A DNA stretch of 64,000 bases from Carnobacterium viridans (GCF_900102725.1 NZ_FNJW01000008.1:620001-684000); one strand, 5' to 3'; positions 26,019 through 35,569 are shown, counted from the first letter of the stretch. The notes: a model not told the origin generated them from the letters alone. A program made the numbers and translations.

Positions 26019-27110
26019 CTACCCTCGTCTCCCATATTTACTGTAGAGAGCTTCCAATTTCTTGCTCTCTTTTACTATTGAATAGCCACTCGCTTCAATC
26101 TGCTTGTAGGCTCCAGAGCGATCTCTCTTAAGATCCGTTTTTTCATAGATGATTTTCGCCCAATCAGCTGGATCTTGTTCGATGTCCAGATAATGGATAT
26201 CGTCTGTTATCTTGATTTCCTTGGTTATTTTGTTGGAAACGAAGCATGAGATACCGGTGCACTGTGCTTCTACAAGAACAACAGGCAGACCTTCATAGAA
26301 GGAAGTCAGCAAGAAAATATCCATCCCTTGCAGGATTTCATGAACGTCATCACGTGTTCCCATGAAGATAACATCTTTGATGTCTAATTCATTGACTTGT
26401 GACTGAATTTCCTGTTCTAGTTCGCCGGTGCCAAAAAGAAATAGCTTCGCACGTGGATTTAGCTCTTTATATTCCTTGAAAACTTTAAGTAAGTAGGAAT
26501 GGTTTTTTTGGTAATCGAAGCGTGCTACGCAACAAAGAGCTGTTTCGTCTTCCGCCAATTGCAGTTCGTTACGAACTTTTTCTCGAACACCTTGTTTGAA
26601 GATGAATTTTGGAATTTCGATGGCGTTATTGACAATCGTTATTTTATTTTCTATATAAACTTTTTCGCCAAAACGGATAGTCCCGGCGTCGATGCCGCAT
26701 GCGCAAAGATCTGTCGACAAAGATTTGATGACTGGATAGGTCAATTTTTCTTGCATACCCTTCTTGATGGCCATATGAGAATGGGCAAACCGACCAGGAA
26801 CCTTATGCCATTTGGCGCTGAGCAACGGAATGAGCGCCATTTTATCGATATGAGTATGCACAATATCGTAATGTCCTTCCTTGATGACTTGGTTAGTTTC
26901 CTTGATATGTCTCTTCACATTAATCTCTTTTGCAGTCACATGATGGATGGTGGAATTTTTGATAGTCTTTTCAATCATCCCCTCGTGGTCGGAAAAAACC
27001 ATAAAGTCAAATTGGTATTCTTTTTGGTTGACGTGTGTGTAGTAGTTCGAAAGCATCCGCTCTACTCCACCAGCGTCTAATTCTTTCAGTACATGTAAGA
27101 TTCTGATCAT
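26019..27110 (-). CDS. GT4-family glycosyltransferase (EpsF-like)
   Basis: The 363-residue GT-B enzyme has LHVLKELDAGGVERMLSNYY at the start (the GGxE loop of EpsF-like proteins), HTHIDKMALIPLLSAKWH, CCVARFDYQKNHSYLLKVFK and SFYEGLPVVLVEAQCTG, which holds the E-x7-E motif contacting the sugar nucleotide. It is a retaining transferase by family. The stop is separated by one base from the next gene's start, so expression is coupled. Confidence 0.92.
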   Translation of the reverse strand: MIRILHVLKELDAGGVERMLSNYYTHVNQKEYQFDFMVFSDHEGMIEKTIKNSTIHHVTAKEINVKRHIKETNQVIKEGHYDIVHTHIDKMALIPLLSAKWHKVPGRFAHSHMAIKKGMQEKLTYPVIKSLSTDLCACGIDAGTIRFGEKVYIENKITIVNNAIEIPKFIFKQGVREKVRNELQLAEDETALCCVARFDYQKNHSYLLKVFKEYKELNPRAKLFLFGTGELEQEIQSQVNELDIKDVIFMGTRDDVHEILQGMDIFLLTSFYEGLPVVLVEAQCTGISCFVSNKITKEIKITDDIHYLDIEQDPADWAKIIYEKTDLKRDRSGAYKQIEASGYSIVKESKKLEALYSKYGRRG

Positions 27111-27169
27111 CTTGTTATACTCCCCTTCCCTTGAACGTATGACTACTTATCGGTGTATGCACTTAATTT

Positions 27170-28288
27170 TCATACGTTAGCAAGACTCTTATTGCCTTGT
27201 ACTTTACTGATGTAAAAATGTTCCATTTCTTTCGCTACTGATTCAATATTATAACCTGCATTCTGCAATTCTTCAAACGTGTTTGGCCGGTCATATCCTT
27301 GTTGATACAATAACGCTTTCTTTGCCCACTCCTCTTTTGGAGCGCTGAGCGGAATAGACTCAATCAATTCTGTCAAGAAAGCTTCTTTTGGAACCGCTTC
27401 GGAAACAATTGCGTGCAGCCCTGCGGCTTGCGCTTCAACGGCTACAATGCCCAAACCTTCAAACAGTGATGGGAACAAGAAGATATCCATTGCTTGGAGC
27501 ATTCTTTCCACATCTCTGCGCATCCCACTAAATATAACAGCAGCCTCCAATCCTAGTTGATGCACTTTATTACGAATTTCTTCCTCCAATGGACCTATTC
27601 CAATCAGCAGTAGTACCGCTGATTCATTTTGTTTGTGTATCTCTACGAAGATATCTAAAAGGAACGAATGATTTTTGGAGTTTAAAAATCTGCCAACGTG
27701 TCCGACAACAAATTTCCCGTCCAATTGAAATTCTTCTCGAATATCATTCCGAGCAATTTCATTATAGAGGTATTCCTTCACGTCTATGCCATTGTTGACA
27801 ACCTTACAATCTTTCCCATAGAACATCCACTTACCAGCTACTGTTGAACAAGCCATCTGGTTTGTAGCCAACGTGTTGATGAACAACTTATTGCCTTCAT
27901 GAATTAAGCGAAAGATAGGTTTACGCGCCTGCGTATTGTGGCTATGCATAATTCTGCATGGAACGCCTGTTTTTTTTGCCAGCAACAAACCACTCATGTA
28001 AAGTAACGCATTCCCATGGACATGGATGATGTCATAACCGTTATGTTCTGTGAAAAAAGCTTTCGTATCTTTATAATTTTGCCAAGCATGGCGAGGAAAA
28101 GAAGCCGTCATGAAAATATGGCCACCCAATGACTCAATCTCATCGAAATGCATATTTTCCGCATTTCTTAACAAAAAATCGAATTGGACCTTCGTCCGAT
28201 CGATGTTCCTATATAAGTTCATGATAAATGCTTCCGCACCACCGCTTCCCATACCGTCAATGACATGTAATACACGTATCGGTTCCAT
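27170..28288 (-). CDS. GT4-family glycosyltransferase (EpsF-like)
   Basis: The start is the ATG at 28288 behind AAAGGAG. Residues 5-24 read RVLHVIDGMGSGGAEAFIMN; HVHGNALLYMSGLLLAKKTG, VGHVGRFLNSKNHSFLLDIF and SLFEGLGIVAVEAQAAG (E-x7-E) follow. It is similar to the neighbouring enzyme and to that at 51.9 kb, so the family is represented in both blocks. It is the first intact gene of the GC-richer run; 28289-28498 holds no gene. Confidence 0.92.
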   Translation of the reverse strand: MEPIRVLHVIDGMGSGGAEAFIMNLYRNIDRTKVQFDFLLRNAENMHFDEIESLGGHIFMTASFPRHAWQNYKDTKAFFTEHNGYDIIHVHGNALLYMSGLLLAKKTGVPCRIMHSHNTQARKPIFRLIHEGNKLFINTLATNQMACSTVAGKWMFYGKDCKVVNNGIDVKEYLYNEIARNDIREEFQLDGKFVVGHVGRFLNSKNHSFLLDIFVEIHKQNESAVLLLIGIGPLEEEIRNKVHQLGLEAAVIFSGMRRDVERMLQAMDIFLFPSLFEGLGIVAVEAQAAGLHAIVSEAVPKEAFLTELIESIPLSAPKEEWAKKALLYQQGYDRPNTFEELQNAGYNIESVAKEMEHFYISKVQGNKSLANV

Positions 28289-28498
28289 TTGCAATTCTCC
28301 TTTACCTTTTTTTCGCTCACTCACTTGTCTCTTCATAAATGCTGTCTATTTGACGATTAACCTTTTTCTCGAATACTTGCTGATTCTCGTTTCACCTTAT
28401 TTTTGAATGGCAACTTTTTCTGCACCATCGCACTTTAGACTTTCAATCAAAAGTAACACATTCTTCAAATGATGACTCTTATGGTGCAAAAACATAAG

Positions 28499-28661
28499 TT
28501 AAATAGATTGCCAAATATCTTCGGAAAGGTCAAGCCCCATTGGCACCCATCTTCTTAAAGTACCGGTCGACATCTTCGAATTCCATTGATTCCAATATTC
28601 CAGCCCTTGAATTGATTGATCATCGAAGTAATCGATGCTTATAGTAAATTTTTTTGGTCAT
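28499..28661 (-). pseudogene. Frameshifted small ORF or orphan tail after the epimerase
   Basis: An ATG overlaps the epimerase stop (ATGA at 28658-28661) but runs out after 13 codons. If one A of the following A7 run is removed, the frame reads MTKKFTISIDYFDDQSIQGL, then EYWNQWNSKMSTGTLRRWVP and a tail to TAA at 28499. The composition looks protein-like. I do not recognise the family. It is a decayed gene end or a small gene with a homopolymer frameshift. Confidence 0.4.
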
Positions 28662-29527
28662 TTTAAACTTTTACTTTCCGTCATTTCAATAGATTCTCTA
28701 AATGTTCGTATTTGATAATCAACTCTATAATAGTTACTGATAGACTGTTCATAAATAAGATTACCAAATACTTTATTTACAATTTCTACACCAAACATTA
28801 AATTGATTATAGGATTAAATAGTTTTATAAGTCTAATTTTCCTTCCATGAGATGCTCCAATTAATCGAACCATCTCACTAGTTTTCACATATTCCTTATT
28901 TTGTGGAAAGAAAACTCCAGATTCTTCATAATCAATCATCCTCTTTAAAAACTCACAAAGATTATCAATATGAAGCATACTCCGTTCATTATCAATATCA
29001 GGAAAAATAGGTGTTCTCTTGGCTAATGCTGCTATGCGTGGGTAATTTCCCTTTGAGCCTTTTCCATAAATCATCGGCGGTCTTATGATTACAATTTTAA
29101 AATGTTCTGTTTCTAGAGGTTTTATTCCTTCTTCTGCTTGTAACTTACTATTCCCATAAAAATTACTTGGTGTAGGAATTGTATCTCTTGTGATTACTCG
29201 TTTACTGCTTGTACTATCTCCATAAACAATAATACTGCTCATAAAGATAAACTGCTTAACGCCTTCTGATTTGGCTTTCTTTGCAATCTCAATTGTTAGA
29301 TCTCTATTAACTTGGTAATAAAGGTCTTCCATCTTTGGATCAGTTGACACATGTGCAATCCCAGCCACATGAAATACAACATCATATAGCGAAAAATCTT
29401 TTCCTTGCCATTCGCCATTGCGGGTTTCGATAGTATCTACCTGATACTCATTTGTCCATTGGGCAACCCATTTTTCGAGAGAAGTTCCAATATAACTATT
29501 GGCACCTGTTATTAATATTTTTTTCAT
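28658..29527 (-). CDS. NAD-dependent epimerase/dehydratase (extended SDR)
   Basis: The 289-residue protein begins KKILITGANSYIGTSL, a Rossmann GxxxxIG motif, with FHVAGIAH, MSSIIVYGDS, the catalytic FYGNSKLQAEE (Tyr-x3-Lys) and RPPMIYGKGSKGN. It would epimerise or reduce a nucleotide sugar made by the CapD-type enzyme upstream, as in the FnlB/WbvR-like routes, but the substrate is not determined. It is somewhat shorter than most epimerases. Orphan gene pieces flank it on both sides. Confidence 0.87.
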   Translation of the reverse strand: MKKILITGANSYIGTSLEKWVAQWTNEYQVDTIETRNGEWQGKDFSLYDVVFHVAGIAHVSTDPKMEDLYYQVNRDLTIEIAKKAKSEGVKQFIFMSSIIVYGDSTSSKRVITRDTIPTPSNFYGNSKLQAEEGIKPLETEHFKIVIIRPPMIYGKGSKGNYPRIAALAKRTPIFPDIDNERSMLHIDNLCEFLKRMIDYEESGVFFPQNKEYVKTSEMVRLIGASHGRKIRLIKLFNPIINLMFGVEIVNKVFGNLIYEQSISNYYRVDYQIRTFRESIEMTESKSLK

Positions 29528-29577
29528 TATTTAACAACATCTCCTTTTGATTTTTCCTTTTCTTGTAATGATCCGAT

Positions 29578-29675
29578 TTAGCTTTCGGCAATTCCATTAT
29601 GCTTCAAAACACTCGAGACTGTCCTCATGAAACATTTGATATCAAATAGAATACTCATTTTTCACATATTCACTG
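29578..29675 (-). pseudogene. Orphan C-terminal piece of a priming sugar transferase
   Basis: The minus strand reads EYVKK, then (after a one-base shift) MSILFDIKCFMRTVSSVLKH and NGIAES before TAA. This matches the C-terminus of the intact sugar transferase at 31033 (EYVKKMSVLFDAKCFIGTIK). Only the last ~32 codons are left. It shows that another priming transferase gene once ended here. Confidence 0.7.
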
Positions 29676-29685
29676 TACTATAACT

Positions 29686-30843
29686 CTACAACAAGCCTGA
29701 GTATATTAATTTCATTTCTTGATTAATTTCATCTAATGAATAATGCTGAATCTTAGTTATATTCTCATTTGAAAATTTATATTTAATTTGAGGATTCTGA
29801 TAAATTTGTAATATTCTGTTGGTATAATTTTCAGCTTTATTGTCGTTAATAATAAAACCATTTACACCATCTTCTACTAAATCAATATTCCCTCTACAGT
29901 TGCTTACTATTAATGGCACTCCTGTAGCCATATCTTCCATTATATTTACTGGCAATCCCTCTTGCCTTGAAGAGGATACAGCCATATCCGATATCATGAT
30001 TAAATTTTTCACATCTTCTCTATATCCTAAAAGCCTTATTTTTTTTTGTAAGCCTAACTTTTCAATTTTATTTCTATACTCGTTTTCTTCTTCACCTTTA
30101 CCAACTAGTAATAAGATTATATTTTTATCTTTCATATTCTCCATAGCCATCATGTCAATTAATATATCTTGATTTTTTCTATAACTAAGTTCAGCAGTAT
30201 AAATTATTACAAAATCTTCAGGTTCAAATCCATATCTTTTACGCAACATATTTTTCTTTTCATCAGTTTGCTTTTCAAATTTAGTTAAATCCACTCCAAC
30301 TCCATTAACTAATTTAATTTTTCTGCATTTAAATTTTTTCTGAGCTATATTGTAATCTTCTTTGTTCATAGTTATTAAACAATCGGTATATCTTGCTAAG
30401 ATAAATTCCACGGGGTAATATATAAGCCAATTTTTTATTGTTGCCCCTTTAAAAAAATGAAACCCATGAGCTGTATATACTATCTTAGTTCCTTTTTTTC
30501 TAGATGTCCTCGCCGCTATTCTAGCTAAAACACCTCCAATTGGGGATTGACAGTGTACTAAATCATATTGCTCAGTTACTAGTATTTTTTTTATTTCTTT
30601 ATATGCTTTAATATTCATTTTATTAAACGGACTTCTATTAATTCCCACGTCAAAAGCTTGAACTTTCATCTCTGCTAATCTTTTCTTTAAATTAGCAGCT
30701 TTTTCTTTTGGTATAGTTCCTGCGTTCTGAAAATTGGTCAATACATGTACTTCAGCTCCTAATTCTTGCAACAATAATATATTAGGTATATTAAATTGAT
30801 CTATCATTGAAGCAACTGAAGCTAATATGAGTACTTTTTTCAT
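29686..30843 (-). CDS. GT4-family glycosyltransferase
   Basis: The start is the ATG at 30843 after AAAGGAG. The protein (385 residues) has KKVLILASVASMIDQFNIPN, HCQSPIGGVLARIAAR, YTAHGFHFFKG, YTAELSYRKNQDILIDMMA and SSRQEGLPVNIMEDMATG with E-x7-E. The HGFHFFKG motif is typical of a CapM/EpsD-like group that acts early, next to the priming transferase. It follows the priming transferase gene here, so it probably adds the second sugar. Confidence 0.92.
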   Translation of the reverse strand: MKKVLILASVASMIDQFNIPNILLLQELGAEVHVLTNFQNAGTIPKEKAANLKKRLAEMKVQAFDVGINRSPFNKMNIKAYKEIKKILVTEQYDLVHCQSPIGGVLARIAARTSRKKGTKIVYTAHGFHFFKGATIKNWLIYYPVEFILARYTDCLITMNKEDYNIAQKKFKCRKIKLVNGVGVDLTKFEKQTDEKKNMLRKRYGFEPEDFVIIYTAELSYRKNQDILIDMMAMENMKDKNIILLLVGKGEEENEYRNKIEKLGLQKKIRLLGYREDVKNLIMISDMAVSSSRQEGLPVNIMEDMATGVPLIVSNCRGNIDLVEDGVNGFIINDNKAENYTNRILQIYQNPQIKYKFSNENITKIQHYSLDEINQEMKLIYSGLL

Positions 30844-30875
30844 TTTCCTGTACTCCTTTCGATAAACATACATTT

Positions 30876-31020
30876 CTACCTGTTAATATTTATACTTATA
30901 CCCTTAATTTGTTGATTATCTTTAATAAGGAAATTTACATCTTTCCATTTATTATCTTGTACTGATTCTTTTATAACCTCATATTTTTCAGGTTCTTTAT
31001 CAAACTATTCGGGTATTTGA
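30876..31020 (-). pseudogene. Orphan gene tail between sugar transferase and GT4
   Basis: In one frame the minus strand reads VENQIPE, a TAG, then FDKEPEKYEVIKESVQDNKW, KDVNFLIKDNQQIKGISINI and stop. The composition is protein-like, but there is no start and the family is unknown. It is likely the remains of a gene lost by recombination. Confidence 0.35.
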
Positions 31021-31032
31021 TTTTCGACATAA

Positions 31033-31686
31033 CTATTTTTGCCTGCTATCATATTTTTCAATCTTATCTATTGCCTTAAGTTTCTTAATTGATCCAGTTC
31101 CACCTTCAATAACCCCGTCTTTTTTTACTACACTTTTAATTGTTCCAATAAAACATTTAGCGTCAAATAAAACACTCATTTTTTTTACGTATTCACCATC
31201 CAAGAGTGCTTTTTCAGTTATAGGCAGTTCATCTCGTCCATTGATTTGTGCCCATCCAGTTAATCCAGGGTAGATATTATTAGCATAATATTTATCTCTT
31301 TCTCTAATCAAATCATATTGATTCCATAAAGCAGGCCTTGGACCAATGACACTCATTTCACCTTTAAGAATATTAATCAACTGAGGCAATTCATCTAGGC
31401 TGGTTTTTCTTAATACTTTGCCAATTTTTGTAATAAAAGAATCAGGATTTTTCAATAAATGTGTTGGTGCATCGTTTGGAGTATCTATCTTCATAGTCCT
31501 AAATTTATAAATATTAAACAATACTTTATCCTTTCCTACCCTTTTTTGTTTAAAAAGTATCGGACCTTTTGAGTTTAATTTAATTGCTATAACGATGAGT
31601 AAGAATATAGGAGATAAAACGATTAATCCAAGTAGCGCTAGTATGACATCAATAACTCGTTTGAACAGTTTTAGGTACATCAACAT
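31033..31686 (-). CDS. Undecaprenyl-phosphate priming sugar transferase (first)
   Basis: The ATG at 31686 after AAAGGAG is the likely start; the frame continues upstream inside the dehydratase gene. One N-terminal membrane helix (VIDVILALLGLIVLSPIFLL) is followed by the bacterial sugar transferase domain: GPILFKQKRVGKD, YKFRTMK, SLDELPQLINILKGEMSVIG, PRPALW and GLTGWAQINGRDELP. It moves a sugar-1-phosphate onto undecaprenyl phosphate, the first step of the repeat unit. It overlaps the CapD-type gene end by about 37 bp. A second such enzyme lies at 54.1 kb. Confidence 0.93.
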   Translation of the reverse strand: MLMYLKLFKRVIDVILALLGLIVLSPIFLLIVIAIKLNSKGPILFKQKRVGKDKVLFNIYKFRTMKIDTPNDAPTHLLKNPDSFITKIGKVLRKTSLDELPQLINILKGEMSVIGPRPALWNQYDLIRERDKYYANNIYPGLTGWAQINGRDELPITEKALLDGEYVKKMSVLFDAKCFIGTIKSVVKKDGVIEGGTGSIKKLKAIDKIEKYDSRQK

Positions 31687-33535
31687 GAGCTCCTTTTTTT
31701 TCATTTTGGATAGGATAGTCAACCTCTTTTTCTGATTTTTCGTTTGTAAATTCAAGCAAACGCTCTTTCAGTTCTTTACTAGTGCACTCATCTAGTGTAT
31801 AAACAAATGCCATAACTTGAGCTAATGATATTTCGGTTACTTTACCAACAAATATTTTTTCATATACTTGCTGATCCGTTTGCTCACTATCTACTAGTAA
31901 TTCTTCATAAAGTTTTTCTCCAGGACGAATACCTGTTTCAATAATAGGTATTTCATTTTCTGTATAACCACTTAATTTGATGACTTTTTTGGCTAAATCA
32001 ACTATTTTAACTGGTTCGCCCATATCTAAGATGAAAATTTCGCCACCTTGTGCTAAAGCTCCAGCTTGTATAACTAGCCGGCTTGCTTCAGGTATTGTCA
32101 TGAAATAACGAGTCATTCGAAAATCAGTGACCGTTACTGGACCACCATTTTTGATTTGTTCTTTAAATAATGGTATGACACTTCCACGACTTCCTAAGAC
32201 ATTTCCAAAACGTACAGCTGCAAATTTTGTTTTCCCTTTCTCATTCAAACTGGTAATAATCATCTCAGCTACGCGCTTTGTTGCTCCCATAACGTTAGGT
32301 GGATTAACTGCTTTATCCGTTGAAATCATTACAAAACTTCCAACTCCGGCTTCTTTAGCTGCTTCAGCTATGTTTTTTGTGCCTAATATATTATTTTTAA
32401 CAGCTTCCCTTGGATTATATTCCATCATAGGGACATGTTTATGAGCTGCTGCATGGTAGACACGATCTGGTATGTATTTTTTCATTACCTCAAATAGCCT
32501 TTTACGATCTTGAACATCTGCTATTACAGGAATAATTTCGATTTGATCCTTATACTTTCTATTTAGTTCCTTATTAATTTGATAGATAGAGTTTTCTCCA
32601 TGTCCCAATACAATGATGCATTTAGGAGAGAATTGAGCAATTTGACGACAAATTTCCGATCCAATTGAACCTCCAGCACCACTGACCAGAATAGTTTTGT
32701 CGCTTAATTTAGTTGCAATTTGTTGCATGTCTAATTTAACTTCTTCTCGTCCTAGTAAGTCCACTACATCTATTTCTCTAAATTGACTAACCGATAACTT
32801 GCCTTGCAGTACATCTTCTATTGAGGGCATTTGATTTACAGTGATTTCTGCTTGATTACAAATGTCTAACATTCTTTCATACTCTTTTGGTTCCAATGAA
32901 GGTATCGTAATCGTAATTTGCTGAATTTTATGTTTTTTAGCTAACTCAGGTATATCATTTATATTTCCGATAACAGGTATGCCATACATCCATGTTTTCA
33001 ACTTAGCTGGATCATCATCAACAATTCCAACAATTGTTACATCACTTGGATTGCGTTTTAAACTACGGATAAAGATACTCCCACCATTACCAGCGCCCAC
33101 AATAAGAGTTTTGATTTGTTGTTCAGCAGAATGACCATTCCTTTTTTTATACTGATGCTCATTATAGATGCGCCAAACAATTCTGCTTCCAGCTATACTT
33201 GCCAGTGAAAAGATATAAGTTAAAACGATGAACCTAAAACTTACTGTTTTTAACAAAACTACAGAAATAAGTGCAGAAGCAATGAATGCATAAGTTACAT
33301 AGATGGCTATTGCTAAAGATTCTTGTATGCTTGTATAGCGATTGATCTTAGAAAATAATTTGAAATAAATTGCCAAGACAAGGTAGAGTATTATAGTCAA
33401 TACTATTGTAGTAATAAAAGATTGAATTGAAAGTGCGATATAAGGATTTAAAAAAAAGTAAGCTATCCATCCTGATGCTAGTATTGAAAAACTATCAAAT
33501 CCAATCAAAATACCTTTTTTGGTTTTCCTACTCAT
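31649..33535 (-). CDS. CapD/FlaA1-like UDP-sugar 4,6-dehydratase, membrane-bound
   Basis: The 628-residue protein has four N-terminal membrane helices, a CoA-binding-like domain (LIVGAGNGGSIFIRSL near 155) and a C-terminal dehydratase domain: VSGAGGSIGSEICRQIAQF near 285, YHAAAHKHVPMMEYNPREAV, STDKAVNPPNVMGATKR (Met-x3-Lys in place of Tyr-x3-Lys, usual for this family) and RFGNVLGSRGSVIPLF. It converts UDP-GlcNAc to a 4-keto-6-deoxy sugar for aminosugars such as QuiNAc, FucNAc or bacillosamine derivatives. The product depends on partner enzymes. Confidence 0.93.
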   Translation of the reverse strand: MSRKTKKGILIGFDSFSILASGWIAYFFLNPYIALSIQSFITTIVLTIILYLVLAIYFKLFSKINRYTSIQESLAIAIYVTYAFIASALISVVLLKTVSFRFIVLTYIFSLASIAGSRIVWRIYNEHQYKKRNGHSAEQQIKTLIVGAGNGGSIFIRSLKRNPSDVTIVGIVDDDPAKLKTWMYGIPVIGNINDIPELAKKHKIQQITITIPSLEPKEYERMLDICNQAEITVNQMPSIEDVLQGKLSVSQFREIDVVDLLGREEVKLDMQQIATKLSDKTILVSGAGGSIGSEICRQIAQFSPKCIIVLGHGENSIYQINKELNRKYKDQIEIIPVIADVQDRKRLFEVMKKYIPDRVYHAAAHKHVPMMEYNPREAVKNNILGTKNIAEAAKEAGVGSFVMISTDKAVNPPNVMGATKRVAEMIITSLNEKGKTKFAAVRFGNVLGSRGSVIPLFKEQIKNGGPVTVTDFRMTRYFMTIPEASRLVIQAGALAQGGEIFILDMGEPVKIVDLAKKVIKLSGYTENEIPIIETGIRPGEKLYEELLVDSEQTDQQVYEKIFVGKVTEISLAQVMAFVYTLDECTSKELKERLLEFTNEKSEKEVDYPIQNEKKGAHVDVPKTVQTSY

Positions 33536-33641
33536 AACTTTTCTTCACTCCTTCAAAATAATTCTAAAATTTTAGTTGTTAATCTTTTTTGGTGTATTTA
33601 GAAGAATTAGTTTGCCATTAATGATATCATTCCTCATTTGC

Positions 33642-33990
33642 TTAAATTCTTCTACCTTTTTTTCTATCAATTTTTTCCTGAATACTGTTAAGCTTCTTCC
33701 ACATAAAAAAACGTGAAGCTGTATCATGAGCGCCAAAAGCGATGAAATGAATCCGTTTCATTTGTTTCCCCACTTGATTTTTTGTATTTCGCACGATTCT
33801 TGCATACAAAAAATAACTACCGTACTTCTAAAATTCATTTCTAAAAAACAACGCTCTCGAGAAAACCAAAACCGTAACAATTGGAAATTTGATCAGTAAT
33901 CATTGGTTACTTTCATCAACAAAATACAATTTACTGATGAAATAACTTTTACTAATTATCCACGATCCCGTACTTTTTTCTTGAAAAGAG
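33642..33990 (-). pseudogene. Second ruined cpsB tyrosine-phosphatase gene
   Basis: Downstream of cpsD, where cpsB usually lies, the minus strand has only fragments. The clearest reads MKRIHFIAFGAHDTASRFFM, a changed form of the CpsB motif 'HFIASDAHDTxxRPF', and runs to a TAA at 33642. Upstream pieces such as KSYFISKLYFVDES are interrupted by stops. The whole 33536-34110 interval has no intact gene. The 5' limit of the relic is uncertain. Confidence 0.6.
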
Positions 33991-34110
33991 CGTCAGAATG
34001 TCTTCTCTGCAACTTAATTCTTATTTAAAAATTTTAACTTGTTGATTTATCTTTATTCTCACTTATCTAATGTCAATTTTATAATATGACAATGTAATCA
34101 ATCAGCTGAT

Positions 34111-34815
34111 TTACTCACCTTCTCCATAGTAGTAATAATTATCGCCTTTCAGTTCAACACGATTGAATACTACACCAATAACGTTTGCTTGTACTTTTTC
34201 AAGTAAATCTTTTGATTTCATCACCATTTCTTTATCCGCACCATCCTTGTTAACGACAAAAATAGTTCCGTCAGCTTTACTCGCCATCACTTGAGCATCT
34301 GTAACCGCGATAACAGGAGGCATATCAAAAATAATTAAATCAAATAGCTCCTCAAATTCCGCCATTAATTGATTCATTCGGTTGGAGGCTAATAACTCAG
34401 ATGGGTTTGGTGGAATTACCCCACTTGTAATTACAAATAGCCCTTCTTTATCTAAACAATGAGCAATGTTTTTGATTTCGATGTCTCTTTCTGTCAATAA
34501 TGTGGTCAATCCATCGCGGTTAGGCAAATGAAATGTTTTATGGACTGTTGGTTTACGCATATCAGCATCAACGATTAAAACCTTTTTTCCTTGCATAGCA
34601 AAAGTAACGGCTAAATTAGCTGATATTGTTGACTTCCCTGCACCTGGACCAGCTGAAGTAACAACTAACGTTTTTAGATTTTTATCTACCATTGAAAATT
34701 GAATGTTCGTACGAATTGTTCTAAATTGCTCAGCGATTACTGATTTTGATCTTGTCAGGGTCACTAAACTTGGACGTTCTTTAATGTTTAATTGTTTTGT
34801 CTTTTTATTGAACAT
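34111..34815 (-). CDS. CpsD-type bacterial tyrosine kinase
   Basis: Start codons ATG (34815) and GTG (34824) are both possible; GAGGTG fits the ATG. The protein has Walker A SAGPGAGKSTIS, Walker A' VLIVDADMRKPT and Walker B LIIFDMPP of BY-kinases, and a C-terminal tyrosine cluster (GDNYYYYGEGE) that is autophosphorylated in this family. It needs CpsC as membrane activator; the genes are four to 13 bp apart depending on the start. The cognate phosphatase CpsB is a relic, so dephosphorylation must come from elsewhere, or the kinase is uncontrolled. Confidence 0.94.
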   Translation of the reverse strand: MFNKKTKQLNIKERPSLVTLTRSKSVIAEQFRTIRTNIQFSMVDKNLKTLVVTSAGPGAGKSTISANLAVTFAMQGKKVLIVDADMRKPTVHKTFHLPNRDGLTTLLTERDIEIKNIAHCLDKEGLFVITSGVIPPNPSELLASNRMNQLMAEFEELFDLIIFDMPPVIAVTDAQVMASKADGTIFVVNKDGADKEMVMKSKDLLEKVQANVIGVVFNRVELKGDNYYYYGEGE

Positions 34816-34828
34816 TTCTCTCACCTCT

Positions 34829-35569
34829 CTACACTCTACTTTTTGCTCTTCTTGAATTTAATTCTGGTCGTTCAATTTTCACTTCAGCCTGCAATTCGTC
34901 CTTCGTCATTTCAGAAACACTTCCTAATACTGACCAGCCTAACGTTTCTGTAATGAAACGTTCATCTCTAACAGTTTTGTCCATGAATTCTAATAAGAAG
35001 GTCATTCCAATACCTACCAATGAACCAACGAATAAACCAACCACTAAATTTAACAGATTATTTGGCGATACTGGATTTGTATTAGCCACCGCTTCTGAAA
35101 TAATCGTCACATTGTCTACATTCATGATATTTCCAATTTCATTTTGGAAAGTATCCGCAACAGAATTTGCAATCTCTGCAGACTCATAAGGACTATCATC
35201 TTTTACAGTCAACGAAAAGACTTGTGAATTTTCTTGAGTTGTAATTTCTATTTTTTCAGATAATTCAGTTGTTGATAAATTTGTTCCCAGGTTCTCTCGA
35301 ACTTCATTTAAGATAACTGGTCCTTTTATAATGTCTTTATATGTATTGATCATCTGTACATTCGTATTGATATCTGTCAGTTGCATTCCTTCTGCAGATT
35401 CTGTTGTACGATTTACCAATATTTGCGTTGTGGCATTGTACTGGGGTGTTGCAATGAAAAAAGTAAACCCAGCTGCTAATATTAAACCAATCAGACCTAA
35501 ACTAATAATCATTGACAAATATTTTTTTAATGTACTAAATAATTCTAATAATCTAATTTCTGCTACCAT
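34829..35569 (-). CDS. CpsC-type chain-length regulator and kinase activator (Wzz family)
   Basis: The 246-residue protein has two membrane helices (MIISLGLIGLILAAGFTFFI and LVVGLFVGSLVGIGMTFLLE) around an extracytoplasmic domain starting ATPQYNATTQILVN, and PVSPN before the second helix, all typical of YveK/CpsC. Its cytoplasmic tail activates CpsD. ATG has GGAGG. It heads the middle block from its own promoter. Confidence 0.93.
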   Translation of the reverse strand: MVAEIRLLELFSTLKKYLSMIISLGLIGLILAAGFTFFIATPQYNATTQILVNRTTESAEGMQLTDINTNVQMINTYKDIIKGPVILNEVRENLGTNLSTTELSEKIEITTQENSQVFSLTVKDDSPYESAEIANSVADTFQNEIGNIMNVDNVTIISEAVANTNPVSPNNLLNLVVGLFVGSLVGIGMTFLLEFMDKTVRDERFITETLGWSVLGSVSEMTKDELQAEVKIERPELNSRRAKSRV

